Made by a program: the position numbers and the translations under genes
Notes under the pieces: generated by a model
What the model saw: only the letters and a program-made list of their open reading frames with translations
Database searches by the model: none
Told to the model about the DNA's origin: nothing
Shown here: positions 15,322 to 23,432 of the stretch, one piece after another
Numbering within the stretch: the first letter of the stretch is position 1
How the letters are laid out: each line of letters begins with the position of its first letter
DNA from: an uncultured Candidatus Melainabacteria bacterium
Lineage (GTDB): Bacteria; Cyanobacteriota; Vampirovibrionia; Gastranaerophilales; Gastranaerophilaceae
Direction of reading: 5' to 3'
Assembly: GCA_934754855.1 (NCBI GenBank)
Contig: CAKVJR010000010.1
Location: forward strand, 1 to 26,147
DNA length: 26,147 nt

Positions 15322-16329
15322 ATGTTAAACACTCCAAACGAATGGCATAACGAAGACGATATCGAAGAATACACCGATGAGGATTTCTCGGACGATTACG
15401 GTAGTGATTACGGGGAAGATGCGGATTTCGGAACACTTGATGACGGCGAATACGAAGATGGCGAGTATGGTGAAGACGTCGAAGAGGGTGAAGAAGACGG
15501 TGGTGACGATAATGGCGGTAGCGGCGATGATTTGAAGAAAAAAATCATCATTGGTGCTGTTGCTGTTCTTATTATTATTTTGTTGTTCGGTGGAATTTTT
15601 CTCGTTGTGAAAAAAATGACGCAAAAAGCATCAACTGCAACGAACGTTGAAAGTGTTGTCGGCACTGATGAAGAAGTCGCTATCGGCGAAGAAGGTGCTG
15701 ACGGGGAAGTTTCAATTGATGTTGATGACGGAACATCTGATTCTGAAGTTGCGATTGAAGAATCAGGCGAAGATGCACTCGGTGTTGGAGCAGAGGCTCC
15801 TAAGCCCGATGTAACGACTGAAGGCGGCGGTTTGGAAATTGAAGTTGACGAAGGTGCTCCGACATTTGCCGACAAGCCGAATGATGTGAATAATGTTACT
15901 GTGTCAATCGGTGATGTGGGAAGAAAAAATCCTTTCGCACCTGTTGGCGGTACTAAATCACAACAATCATCAGGTTTCAAACAAGCGGGTGACGGTTTGG
16001 ATTTTGAAATTATCGAACCTCCTGAACTTGAACCTGAAGATGAAATGATTACAAAACTTTTGGAAACAAAAGTAACGGGTATTATGTATGATGCAAAACG
16101 TCCGTCTGCAATTGTAAATATCGACGGTGTTGACCAATTGGTCAGAATCGGTGATATTTTGAGCGGATTTGAATTCATTTCGATTACGAGAAACAAAGTT
16201 GTTATTCGCTCTGATGACAACATTTACAGGGCATCTGTCGGTCAACCGTTAAATGCCGAAAAAATTACAAATCCTATTGAAATATCAAATTTAGAAACAA
16301 AGTTCAAAGGCTCTGTAAGAAGACGCTGA
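15322..16329 (+). CDS. PilP/GspC-like inner-membrane pilus or secretion protein
   Basis: 335 residues. The N-terminal 70 residues are extremely acidic (runs of Asp/Glu with Gly) and cytoplasmic. One membrane helix follows at about 73-97 (IIIGAVAVLIIILLFGGIFL), then an acidic linker of about 90 residues. The C-terminal folded domain starts at GRKNPFAP, an NPF motif typical of PilP/GspC proteins. It continues as a small beta domain (VTGIMYDAKRPSAIVNIDGV, then RIGDILSGFEFISI and NKVVIRSDDNIYR), the HR/PilP-type fold. These proteins link the inner-membrane platform to the secretin. The secretin gene follows after 25 bases, which fits this role. PilM/N/O genes are not adjacent. The long acidic cytoplasmic extension is unusual for PilP. 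Confidence 0.7.
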   Translation: MLNTPNEWHNEDDIEEYTDEDFSDDYGSDYGEDADFGTLDDGEYEDGEYGEDVEEGEEDGGDDNGGSGDDLKKKIIIGAVAVLIIILLFGGIFLVVKKMTQKASTATNVESVVGTDEEVAIGEEGADGEVSIDVDDGTSDSEVAIEESGEDALGVGAEAPKPDVTTEGGGLEIEVDEGAPTFADKPNDVNNVTVSIGDVGRKNPFAPVGGTKSQQSSGFKQAGDGLDFEIIEPPELEPEDEMITKLLETKVTGIMYDAKRPSAIVNIDGVDQLVRIGDILSGFEFISITRNKVVIRSDDNIYRASVGQPLNAEKITNPIEISNLETKFKGSVRRR

Positions 16330-16354
16330 TATTAATTACGAATGAGGCAAAAAA

Positions 16355-18082
16355 ATGTTAAAAATGCTAAAAAATAAAGTTTTACCGATAATGCTTGCGG
16401 GGTTGCTGATTTTAGGCAATTTGGAACTCACGGCAAGTGCAAGATCGTGGAATTTTGACAACAACGACGAAGAGTACGTAAGTTTGCAAAATCCGTCGAT
16501 TCCGAACGGTAATTCGATTGTTTCGATTTCTTTCAGAAACACAGATGTTCAACAAGTTCTTCGTATGTTCGCTGACAGAGCGGGTTTGAACTTTATCACA
16601 ATCGGTGATGTTTCTGGTGAAGTTACAATGGATTTGGTTGATACGACATTGACCAATGCAATCAACCTTGTTACTGAAACGGCGAAATTGACTTATATTG
16701 TCGATAATCAAACATTGATTGTTATGACGCTCGATAATGCGAAAAACAGTAACTATGCGAAGAAAAGTATCAGAAAAATCCCTATCAAATATTCAGATGC
16801 CGCATCGGTTGCGAATTTCCTTAATAAAAACATTTTCGGTTTAGGCAAACCGGGACTTTCGGCAGGTGACATCGTCGTTACTGACCCGTCAAGAAACGAA
16901 ATTATGATTTTCGGTACAGAAAATGATTATTTGATGGCGAAAAAAGTTATCGCAAAAATTGACGAAAAACCGATAACAACAACATACAAAATCAACAACG
17001 TTACTCCGAAAGAAATGGCTCAATTGATTTGTGATTCTTTGTTCCCGAGTTCGGGTGCCGACAGCGGAACAACGAAAATGGCAGGTACATTGACAGGTGC
17101 TGCTGAAGGTATTTCTTTGGGTGCGGGTGAAATTGCCTGCAAAATTACAAATTCAGCATCTTCATCAAACGGATTGGCTTCGTTCACATCTGCTCCGATT
17201 ACGGTTGTTTACAACACGACACTCGGTACGATTAATGTTATCGGCGGTTCAAACGAGCAAATTCAGTTGATTAACGAATTTATTGTTCTTCACGATAAAA
17301 AACAACCTCAAGTTCTTCTTGAAATGGTTGTTATGGAAATTTCAGAAAATGCAGACAGAACATTCCAAAATGATTGGGTTTTCCAAAACGGTGATTTCCC
17401 TGTAAGTTTCATTGGTGGTGTACTTGAAATGGGCCCGATTATTTTCTTCAACAAACAAAATATGCCCGGTTCATATAAAATCGGCTCTTACGGCAAATCG
17501 GCACTTTGGGATACCATTACTTGGCTTGAAAGTTCTTCAAAGGCAAAAGTTTTACAAAAACCGACAATTATTATCACAAACGGAAGTCAGTCTGAAATTG
17601 ACTTGACAAAAGACTATGTTGAAAAAGTCGATTCGCAGGTTTCTGAATCAACGTTCTCTGAAAAACCTGTTATTTCAAGAACATATACAATCGGTAAAGA
17701 TAACGGTATGAAAATTGACGTTACACCGTTTATTTCACCTGACGGATATGTCACAATGGACGTAAACCTCAAATATTCAACACCTTATGACAGTGTTTAC
17801 GAATACGATGATTTGGGCGACCAAGTTAAAGCGGGTACATTACTCGAAAGAAGAAACATGAAGTTGAGCGGTGTCCGTGTTAAGAACGGTGAAACATTGG
17901 TAATGGGCGGTTTGATTGTTGAAAACGATACAAACTCTGTTCAAAAAATACCGATTTTAGGTGATATTCCTTATCTCGGTGTATTTTTCAGAAATACAAA
18001 GACTTACAAGGACAAGTCGGAAATGGTTATCCTGATGACTCCGAGAGTTCTTGAAGAAGCAGAAGATATGGTTGATTTGTAA
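16355..18082 (+). CDS. Secretin (PilQ/GspD family)
   Basis: 575 residues. A signal peptide covers about 1-29 (PIMLAGLLILGNLELTASA). An STN/N0-like domain follows (SISFRNTDVQQVLRMFADRA, GEVTMDLVDTTL), then one N1/KH-like domain (KIPIKYSDAASVANFLN, about 128-200). The next region, about 205-315, looks like a second small N domain with a Ser/Gly-rich insert. The secretin pore domain ends with VRVKNGETLVMGGLIVEN, KIPILGDIPYLGVFF and LMTPRVLEEAE. It should form the outer-membrane channel of a type IV pilus or type II secretion system. GAGG precedes the ATG. I cannot separate PilQ from GspD by eye; the PilP-like partner favours PilQ. Confidence 0.9.
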   Translation: MLKMLKNKVLPIMLAGLLILGNLELTASARSWNFDNNDEEYVSLQNPSIPNGNSIVSISFRNTDVQQVLRMFADRAGLNFITIGDVSGEVTMDLVDTTLTNAINLVTETAKLTYIVDNQTLIVMTLDNAKNSNYAKKSIRKIPIKYSDAASVANFLNKNIFGLGKPGLSAGDIVVTDPSRNEIMIFGTENDYLMAKKVIAKIDEKPITTTYKINNVTPKEMAQLICDSLFPSSGADSGTTKMAGTLTGAAEGISLGAGEIACKITNSASSSNGLASFTSAPITVVYNTTLGTINVIGGSNEQIQLINEFIVLHDKKQPQVLLEMVVMEISENADRTFQNDWVFQNGDFPVSFIGGVLEMGPIIFFNKQNMPGSYKIGSYGKSALWDTITWLESSSKAKVLQKPTIIITNGSQSEIDLTKDYVEKVDSQVSESTFSEKPVISRTYTIGKDNGMKIDVTPFISPDGYVTMDVNLKYSTPYDSVYEYDDLGDQVKAGTLLERRNMKLSGVRVKNGETLVMGGLIVENDTNSVQKIPILGDIPYLGVFFRNTKTYKDKSEMVILMTPRVLEEAEDMVDL

Positions 18083-18088
18083 AAAGCA

Positions 18089-18112
18089 GGGAGTTGAAAA
18101 ACTCCCTCTTTA
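18089..18112 (+). terminator. Intrinsic terminator after the secretin gene
   Basis: The seven-bp stem GGGAGTT / AACTCCC has a GAAA tetraloop, followed by TCTTTAAATTATTT. The T-run is interrupted, so strength is moderate. Confidence 0.75.
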
Positions 18113-18141
18113 AATTATTTACCGTTATTTTGAGGTGATTT

Positions 18142-19272
18142 ATGAAAAAATTGTTAAGAAATAATATTATTTTCATATTGTTTTTGAGTGGTATTTTCAT
18201 CTCAATTATTCTTTTTAATTATACTTTTGACGTTCTTGATTATAAAAATATTTTTAAATTCAATATTTATTCCCATAATAAAGCGGATTGGATTTATTCA
18301 AAAATTAAAATGACTGCCGATAACAAATATGATAAGTTGCAAATCGGCTCATCTTCTTCTCGTTTTTGGGTGAATTATGACAGATGGGAAGTCGCAACGA
18401 TAATGCTTATCGGGGTTAGTTACGAGCAGTTTTATGAACTTTTGAATGTTTTTATGAACATTCACCCCGAGATCAAAACAGTTTTTGTTCCTTTAGAGTA
18501 TCCGACTTTGCTGACTGAGGAAAATCCTGTGAGCGAGTTGCCGAATTTTGACAACAAAAAAAGATTATCGTTGAAAGAATGCGTAAGTTATTATTTGTCT
18601 GCCGAAATTACCGTGATGAGTTTTGAAAAATTCACAAATTGGTTTAAAGAAAAAATCGACAACCTTGAACATAAACCGCAAGTGGAAGATGATTATTATA
18701 AAAACGTCGAAGTCGCTGTGACAAGAAAAGTTTCGTGTTGCGAGTTGGCTCATGAGGATAAATTCCAAAGAGATTATGTGGCTATCGGCAAGATTATTGA
18801 TTATTTGCAAGATAAAAATGTTAAAATTATTTGTTATATTCCGCCGCTAAATTATGTTCATTTAGAGGGAATATTGTTGCCTGAAAACTTAGACAGAATT
18901 GAAAAAGTGAAAAAATTAATCGTTTCAAAAGGCGTTTCGATTTACGATTATTCTTTTGCAAACAAAAATAATACCGCCAAAATGTTTGATTCTATTATGT
19001 TTTATGACGTTGTTCACCCTGATTTGATTTATGGAAATATGGCGTTTGAGCAAATGCTTGAAAATAAAAAATCCGATATGTATAAGTTAATTACGAAAAA
19101 TAATTTGCAGGAAACGAATGCCGAGTTTAGAAAAGGGCTGCAAGATTACAGAAATACACATAAAGATTATATTGAGGAATACAAAAATTACGATGACAAA
19201 ATGCAGTCCGAAGATTGGAAAAGGCTTGTAAATCAAAGTATTCCGGAAAATTTATGGTATTATAGCAGATAA
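18142..19272 (+). CDS. Membrane-anchored SGNH-hydrolase-like protein
   Basis: 376 residues. One N-terminal membrane helix (about 8-28, IIFILFLSGIFISIILFNY) leaves the rest extracytoplasmic. The block LQIGSSSSRFW (about residue 67) resembles the nucleophile Ser block of SGNH/GDSL esterases, and FYDVVHPDLIYGN near residue 290 resembles their Asp-x-x-His block. Between them KTVFVPLEYPTLL and VKIICYIPPLNY look like the strand ends of the flavodoxin-like fold. Such proteins often add or remove acyl groups on cell-surface polymers (compare DltD/AlgX-like families), but the substrate is unknown. GAGGTGATTT precedes the ATG. It converges on apeR with a one-base gap and no terminator. A link to the aryl polyene cluster is only positional. 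Confidence 0.6.
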   Translation: MKKLLRNNIIFILFLSGIFISIILFNYTFDVLDYKNIFKFNIYSHNKADWIYSKIKMTADNKYDKLQIGSSSSRFWVNYDRWEVATIMLIGVSYEQFYELLNVFMNIHPEIKTVFVPLEYPTLLTEENPVSELPNFDNKKRLSLKECVSYYLSAEITVMSFEKFTNWFKEKIDNLEHKPQVEDDYYKNVEVAVTRKVSCCELAHEDKFQRDYVAIGKIIDYLQDKNVKIICYIPPLNYVHLEGILLPENLDRIEKVKKLIVSKGVSIYDYSFANKNNTAKMFDSIMFYDVVHPDLIYGNMAFEQMLENKKSDMYKLITKNNLQETNAEFRKGLQDYRNTHKDYIEEYKNYDDKMQSEDWKRLVNQSIPENLWYYSR

Positions 19273-19273
19273 T

Positions 19274-20503
19274 TTATTCATCAAACTTTTTTATAATCAG
19301 CGACGTGTTGATTCCGCCGAAAGCGAAATTGTTTGTCATCAAAATGTTTGTGTCGATTTTTCGACCCTCACCTTTGATATAGTCAAGTTCTCCGCAATTT
19401 TCATCAACTTCGTTTAAGTTCAATGTCGGGCAAAACCAATTATTTTCGAGCATTTTGACGGACAAAACCGCCTCAATTGCACCGCAGGCACCGAGGGTGT
19501 GTCCTGTGTAACTTTTTATTGTGCTGATGGGAACTTTTCGGGTGAAAACGCTTCTTGTCGCTTGCGTTTCGGCAATATCACCCTGAATTGTCGCCGTCCC
19601 GTGAGCATTGACGTAACCTATTTTATCGGGAGAAATTTTTGCGTCCGAAAGTGCCTGTTTCATTACGATTGCCATCGTTTCGGAATTTGGGTTTGTAATG
19701 TGTGTTCCGTCGGTGTTTGTCGAATATCCTATGATTTCGGCGTAAATCTTTGCCCCTCTTGCTTTTGCGTGTTCGTATTCTTCTAAAATCAACGTTCCTG
19801 CACCCTCTCCGATAACAAGCCCGTCACGATTTTTGTCAAAAGGAGAGGGAGTCAGTTTCGGGGTGTCATTTTTGGCACTTGTTGCATAAAGTGTGTCGAA
19901 AACGGCTACTTGCGTCGGGTGATATTCTTCCGCACCGCCCGCAATCATAACTGTCTGCTGACCGTTTTTGATTGCCTCATACGCAGCACCGATTGCCATT
20001 GAACCCGATGTACAGGCTGTTGAGGTCGGAATTAAACGCCCTGTTGTTTTGAAATAAACGGAAAGGTTGACTGTTGTGGTTTGCGGCATCATTTTCAGGT
20101 ATGAGCCTGAGTTGAGATTTTTGACTTCCCCGTTGACACTCATTGAGTAAAAATCCATGATTGCATCGAGAGAACCCGATGAAGAACCGTAACTGATGCC
20201 TGTTTCGCCCGATGAGATAATTTTGTCACCCAAAAGCCCCGCATCTTTTAAGGCCTCTTCTGTGCAGGCGGTTGCGTAAATTGCAACTGAACCCATTGAG
20301 CGGATGATTTTTCGGGAAAAATGTTCGGGTTTTGTGAAATTTTTTATTCTTGCGGCAAGTCTTGTCGTTAATTTGTCGTATCGTTCAAGTTCGGGTTGAT
20401 ATTCAACGCAATTTTCGTATGTGTGTAACCTTTCAAACGCCTCATCGGGAGTGTTTCCGAGGGCGGAAATCAGCGACATTCCTGTTATGACAACTCTTTT
20501 CAT
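19274..20503 (-). CDS. apeR: Beta-ketoacyl-ACP synthase, ApeR-like
   Basis: 409 residues from the ATG at 20503, with GGAGG nine bases upstream; a TTG two codons earlier is less likely. It is a complete FabF-type condensing enzyme: C164 in TSTACTSGSMA, H301 in NAHGTATIQGD and H335 in SYTGHTLGACGA form the Cys-His-His triad, and the C-terminal FAFGGINTSL is intact. It joins malonyl-ACP units to a growing acyl chain. The start overlaps the ketoreductase stop as TGATG, so it is the last gene of the leftward operon. In the E. coli/Xenorhabdus APE clusters the equivalent order is ApeO-P-Q-R. FabF of primary fatty acid synthesis is the alternative, made unlikely by the setting. Confidence 0.85.
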   Translation of the reverse strand: MKRVVITGMSLISALGNTPDEAFERLHTYENCVEYQPELERYDKLTTRLAARIKNFTKPEHFSRKIIRSMGSVAIYATACTEEALKDAGLLGDKIISSGETGISYGSSSGSLDAIMDFYSMSVNGEVKNLNSGSYLKMMPQTTTVNLSVYFKTTGRLIPTSTACTSGSMAIGAAYEAIKNGQQTVMIAGGAEEYHPTQVAVFDTLYATSAKNDTPKLTPSPFDKNRDGLVIGEGAGTLILEEYEHAKARGAKIYAEIIGYSTNTDGTHITNPNSETMAIVMKQALSDAKISPDKIGYVNAHGTATIQGDIAETQATRSVFTRKVPISTIKSYTGHTLGACGAIEAVLSVKMLENNWFCPTLNLNEVDENCGELDYIKGEGRKIDTNILMTNNFAFGGINTSLIIKKFDE

Positions 20504-21228
20504 CAGCAAAGACCTCCGTTGACGGAAATGACTTGCCCTGTCATGTAGGAAGCGTTTTCGCTCATCAAATATGCCGCCAAACTTGCGACTTCCTCTGCTT
20601 TCCCAAACCGTTTCATCGGGATTAATTTTAAAACTTCTTCTTTTGGTAAATCTTTTGTCATGTCTGTTTCAATAACCCCCGGAGCAATGCTGTTGACTGT
20701 TATTCCCCGTTTTGCAAGTTCAAGAGCAAGAGATTTTGTTGCCCCGATAATACCCGCTTTTGATGCGGAATAATTTGTCTGACCACGATTGCCCGTAATG
20801 CCCGAAACCGACGTCATTGTAATAATTCTGCCTTTCACTCGTGATTGAATCATCGGCATAATTATCGGTTTTAAAACATTGTAAAATCCGTTGAGATTTG
20901 TGTTGATAACATCGTCCCATTCAAAATCTTCCATTGCGGGAAAAACGTTGTCCTTGTTGATTCCTGCATTTAAAACGACCCCGTAAAAACTTCCGTTTTC
21001 AGAAATATATTTCTCAAGAACTTTTTTGCATTGTTCTCTGTTTGAAATGTCGAATTGCAAGATGTCACAATACTTTCCGAGGTTTTTAATTTCTTCTTGA
21101 ACATTTTTTGCCGCTTCTGAATTTTTAGAAAAATGAAGAACCACGTCAAAATCGTCTTTTGCGAGTGTTAATGCGATTTCCCGTCCTATTCCTCTGCTTG
21201 AACCTGTTACCAAAACTTTTTTAGTCAT
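20503..21228 (-). CDS. apeQ: 3-oxoacyl-ACP reductase (FabG-type), ApeQ-like
   Basis: 241 residues, a classical short-chain dehydrogenase. It has TGSSRGIG for NADP(H) binding (residues 8-15), LNAGI, NTNLNG, the catalytic SVSG with Y153-x-x-x-K157 (NYSASK), then SIAPGVIETDM and a C-terminal VNGG. It reduces beta-ketoacyl-ACP to beta-hydroxyacyl-ACP in the cytosol. In an aryl polyene pathway it would act after each condensation, before dehydration. It overlaps the upstream KS-dehydratase gene by eight bases and the downstream ketosynthase by one, so the three are translationally coupled. Confidence 0.88.
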   Translation of the reverse strand: MTKKVLVTGSSRGIGREIALTLAKDDFDVVLHFSKNSEAAKNVQEEIKNLGKYCDILQFDISNREQCKKVLEKYISENGSFYGVVLNAGINKDNVFPAMEDFEWDDVINTNLNGFYNVLKPIIMPMIQSRVKGRIITMTSVSGITGNRGQTNYSASKAGIIGATKSLALELAKRGITVNSIAPGVIETDMTKDLPKEEVLKLIPMKRFGKAEEVASLAAYLMSENASYMTGQVISVNGGLC

Positions 21229-22783
21229 CTGCGTTTAATATTTCCTCAATGTTTTCGGGTTGGTATGCGTTTATTGTAGCACAAGCAATTTCTTCTTGTT
21301 TGTCGTCAAAAATTTGGCACCCGAACGCACAAATTTTGTTGTCGTTGTATATTTCTTCCGATTTTATGAAATATTCTTTTCCGTTTTCAAATTTTTCGAT
21401 GGCGTTGTTATATATTCTTGTACCGAGTAAAAAGCCCATTTTCGGAGTGTTTTCGCCACTTTTTAAGAAAGAATAGCAACCGATAGTTTGAGCCATAAAT
21501 TCTATTCCCGCTATTGATGAAATTCCGTTGATTTTTTTGTCGAAAAACGGCATTGTGTCTTTGATTTTGACCTTTGCTTTAATGTAATTTTTGTCAAAAT
21601 TAACTTCAATAACTTCGTCAATTAAAATCATCGGAACTTCGTGAGGAAGCATTTTTTCGACGGGAAAATTCGACTTGCCCAAAATCATTACGGCGTTTGT
21701 TCCTCCGAACCCGAAAGCGTTGTTCATAACATATTTCAGTTCTTTTTTTGTGTTTTCAAGGGCGAGTTTTATTTTGGGTAAATTTGTGTCAAAATCGCCG
21801 TCATAGTTGTGTTTCAAGATGATGTTTTTTTCTAAACATTTGCAGCAAAGGGCGGTTTCGATTGCGGCTGCTGCACCGAGGCAGTGTCCTGTGATTGATT
21901 TTGTTGAACTGCAAGGGGTTTTGCTTTTGAATAATTCAAACATTGCGACGGCTTCAGTTTCGTCGTTTGCGGGAGTGCCTGTGCCGTGCAAATTTATGTA
22001 GTCGATGTCATTTTCCGTTAAGTTTGCTGATTTTAAGGCTATTTTAACGGCATTAACGATTTTTTTGCCTGTGGGGTCGGGTTTTGAGGCGTGGTAGGCG
22101 TCGGAGGTTTCTCCGATTCCTAAAATTTCAATGCCGAAAGAATTTTTTTCGATTGTGAAAAGTGCCGCTCCCTCGCCGATATTGATTCCTTTTCTGTTTT
22201 TTGAAAAGGGTTGAGTTTTTTCGTTTGATAAAATTTCAAGGGAGTTAAATCCGTGGACGGACAAATGGGCTAAAGCATCTGACCCGCCTACGATTGCGGC
22301 TTTGCAAAACCCTGAATTGATTAATCTTTTTGCGGTTGAAAAAATTTTTATGCCTGAAGAACAAGCGGTCGAGATTGAGGCGGCATAATTTTTTGTGCCG
22401 AGCAAATTTTGCATAAACAGTGCAGGGTTGCCGATTTGCGATAATTTTTCGTTTCCGTTTTCAGAAAATTCTTCCGCTCCCGAATTTGTTGTGGCAATTA
22501 TTATTGCGACATTTTCGGCTCCGTATTTTTTTACGAAGTTTTCTAAATACATTCTTTTTGAAAGAGTGTATAAAAGCCTGTTTGTTCTTGTGTTGAAGTC
22601 ATTTTCGGATATTTTTTCCAAGTCTAAATTAACTTTTCCGAAGAAAAAAGTTTTTCCTTGTATGAAGTTGTCATCTTTTTCAAGGTGCTTGTTTCCGTCT
22701 GTTATTGCAGTTTCAAAAATCTCGTCGATATTGTCCCCGAGATTACAGATTGCGTCATATTTTGTAATACAGATAACCGTCAT
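21221..22783 (-). CDS. Ketosynthase-dehydratase fusion (ApeO-ApeP-like)
   Basis: 520 residues in one frame. Residues about 1-370 are a FabF/FabB-type ketosynthase with C141 (STACSSG), H266 (NLHGTGTPANDETEA) and H300 (KSITGHCLGAAAA), so the active triad is complete; it ends with the usual NAFGFGGTNAVMIL. After a linker of only a few residues (SNFPVEK), residues about 378-520 are a hotdog dehydratase of the ApeP type: LPHEVPMILIDEV with H381, and SIAGIEFMAQTIG with E428. In known APE clusters these are two adjacent genes, apeO and apeP. The product would couple chain extension to dehydration. The ribosome binding site is weak. It heads the leftward operon, 40 bases from the divergent apeC. Confidence 0.88.
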   Translation of the reverse strand: MTVICITKYDAICNLGDNIDEIFETAITDGNKHLEKDDNFIQGKTFFFGKVNLDLEKISENDFNTRTNRLLYTLSKRMYLENFVKKYGAENVAIIIATTNSGAEEFSENGNEKLSQIGNPALFMQNLLGTKNYAASISTACSSGIKIFSTAKRLINSGFCKAAIVGGSDALAHLSVHGFNSLEILSNEKTQPFSKNRKGINIGEGAALFTIEKNSFGIEILGIGETSDAYHASKPDPTGKKIVNAVKIALKSANLTENDIDYINLHGTGTPANDETEAVAMFELFKSKTPCSSTKSITGHCLGAAAAIETALCCKCLEKNIILKHNYDGDFDTNLPKIKLALENTKKELKYVMNNAFGFGGTNAVMILGKSNFPVEKMLPHEVPMILIDEVIEVNFDKNYIKAKVKIKDTMPFFDKKINGISSIAGIEFMAQTIGCYSFLKSGENTPKMGFLLGTRIYNNAIEKFENGKEYFIKSEEIYNDNKICAFGCQIFDDKQEEIACATINAYQPENIEEILNADD

Positions 22784-22823
22784 AATTGAATTTCTGTTCC
22801 GATTTAATTAAACTGATTTTAGC
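22784..22823. promoter_or_regulatory. 40-bp divergent promoter region of the two ape-like operons
   Basis: It holds a TAAAAT on the minus strand (22816-22821), a TTTAAT (22803-22808) on the plus strand and the palindrome TTTAATTAAA (22803-22812). Any -35 boxes would lie inside the opposite gene. The compact overlap implies joint control of both halves. Confidence 0.4.
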
Positions 22824-23432
22824 ATGAAAACTTTTGATTTGATATTTTATATAAATAAATTTTATTGCGGAAATGATGTAGATTTGTCGTTTTTGCCGTC
22901 GATGATGACGAGGAAATTTTCAAAATTGGACAAAGCGGCACTTTCAGCGTTGTATAAATGTTACGATGAAAAATCCTCGCCGTTTTTGGCTTTCGGCTCA
23001 AAACACGGTCAGTTTGAGAGATTGGCAAAATTGACAGAGCAGTTTAAATCGGAAAATGAAGTTTCGCCGACGGGATTTTCTTCCTCTGTTCACAATAACA
23101 CTATTGGTGTTTTTTCTTTGCTGAACAAAATAAATTCGCCTTATACGGCAATTTCGGCGGGGGACAATACGTTGTCGAATTTGATTTGTGAAAGTTTTTC
23201 GCAATTGAAAGAATGCGGAGAAGTTTTGTTTTGTTATGCGGACAGTTTTGAGGGAAAAGAGGTTGCGGTTTCGGCGTGGGTGTCGAAAAAATCTTCTGAA
23301 AATTCTATAAAAATCAGAATGACAAATTCCAAAAAATTGCCCGAGGAAGAAGAATATTCGGCTTTTTTGAAACTTTTATCGGGTGAAGAAAAATATTTTT
23401 ATTCTCCGTTTTTCAAATTGGAAAGATTGTGA
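22824..23432 (+). CDS. apeC: Cys-less ketosynthase-like / chain-length factor, ApeC-like
   Basis: 202 residues, about half a condensing enzyme. The recognisable block is TGFSSSVHNNTIGVFSLLNK followed by SPYTAISAGDNTLSN (about 83-118). This is the Ketoacyl-synt_2 type, in which the nucleophile Cys of a true ketosynthase is absent (Ala/Ser-Ala-Gly-Asp instead). In the E. coli and Xenorhabdus aryl polyene systems ApeC pairs with ApeO as a KS/chain-length-factor heterodimer, so the likely partner is the divergent KS-dehydratase fusion. It has no C-terminal His motifs, as expected for this short family. The ribosome binding site is poor. It overlaps the acyltransferase start (TGATG). Confidence 0.78.
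   Translation: MKTFDLIFYINKFYCGNDVDLSFLPSMMTRKFSKLDKAALSALYKCYDEKSSPFLAFGSKHGQFERLAKLTEQFKSENEVSPTGFSSSVHNNTIGVFSLLNKINSPYTAISAGDNTLSNLICESFSQLKECGEVLFCYADSFEGKEVAVSAWVSKKSSENSIKIRMTNSKKLPEEEEYSAFLKLLSGEEKYFYSPFFKLERL

Noticed and set aside
15408..16223. 271-codon minus-strand frame rich in Ser/Pro
   Set aside because: It is the mirror of the Asp/Glu-rich pilP-like gene; the Ser/Pro bias is a by-product of that codon usage.
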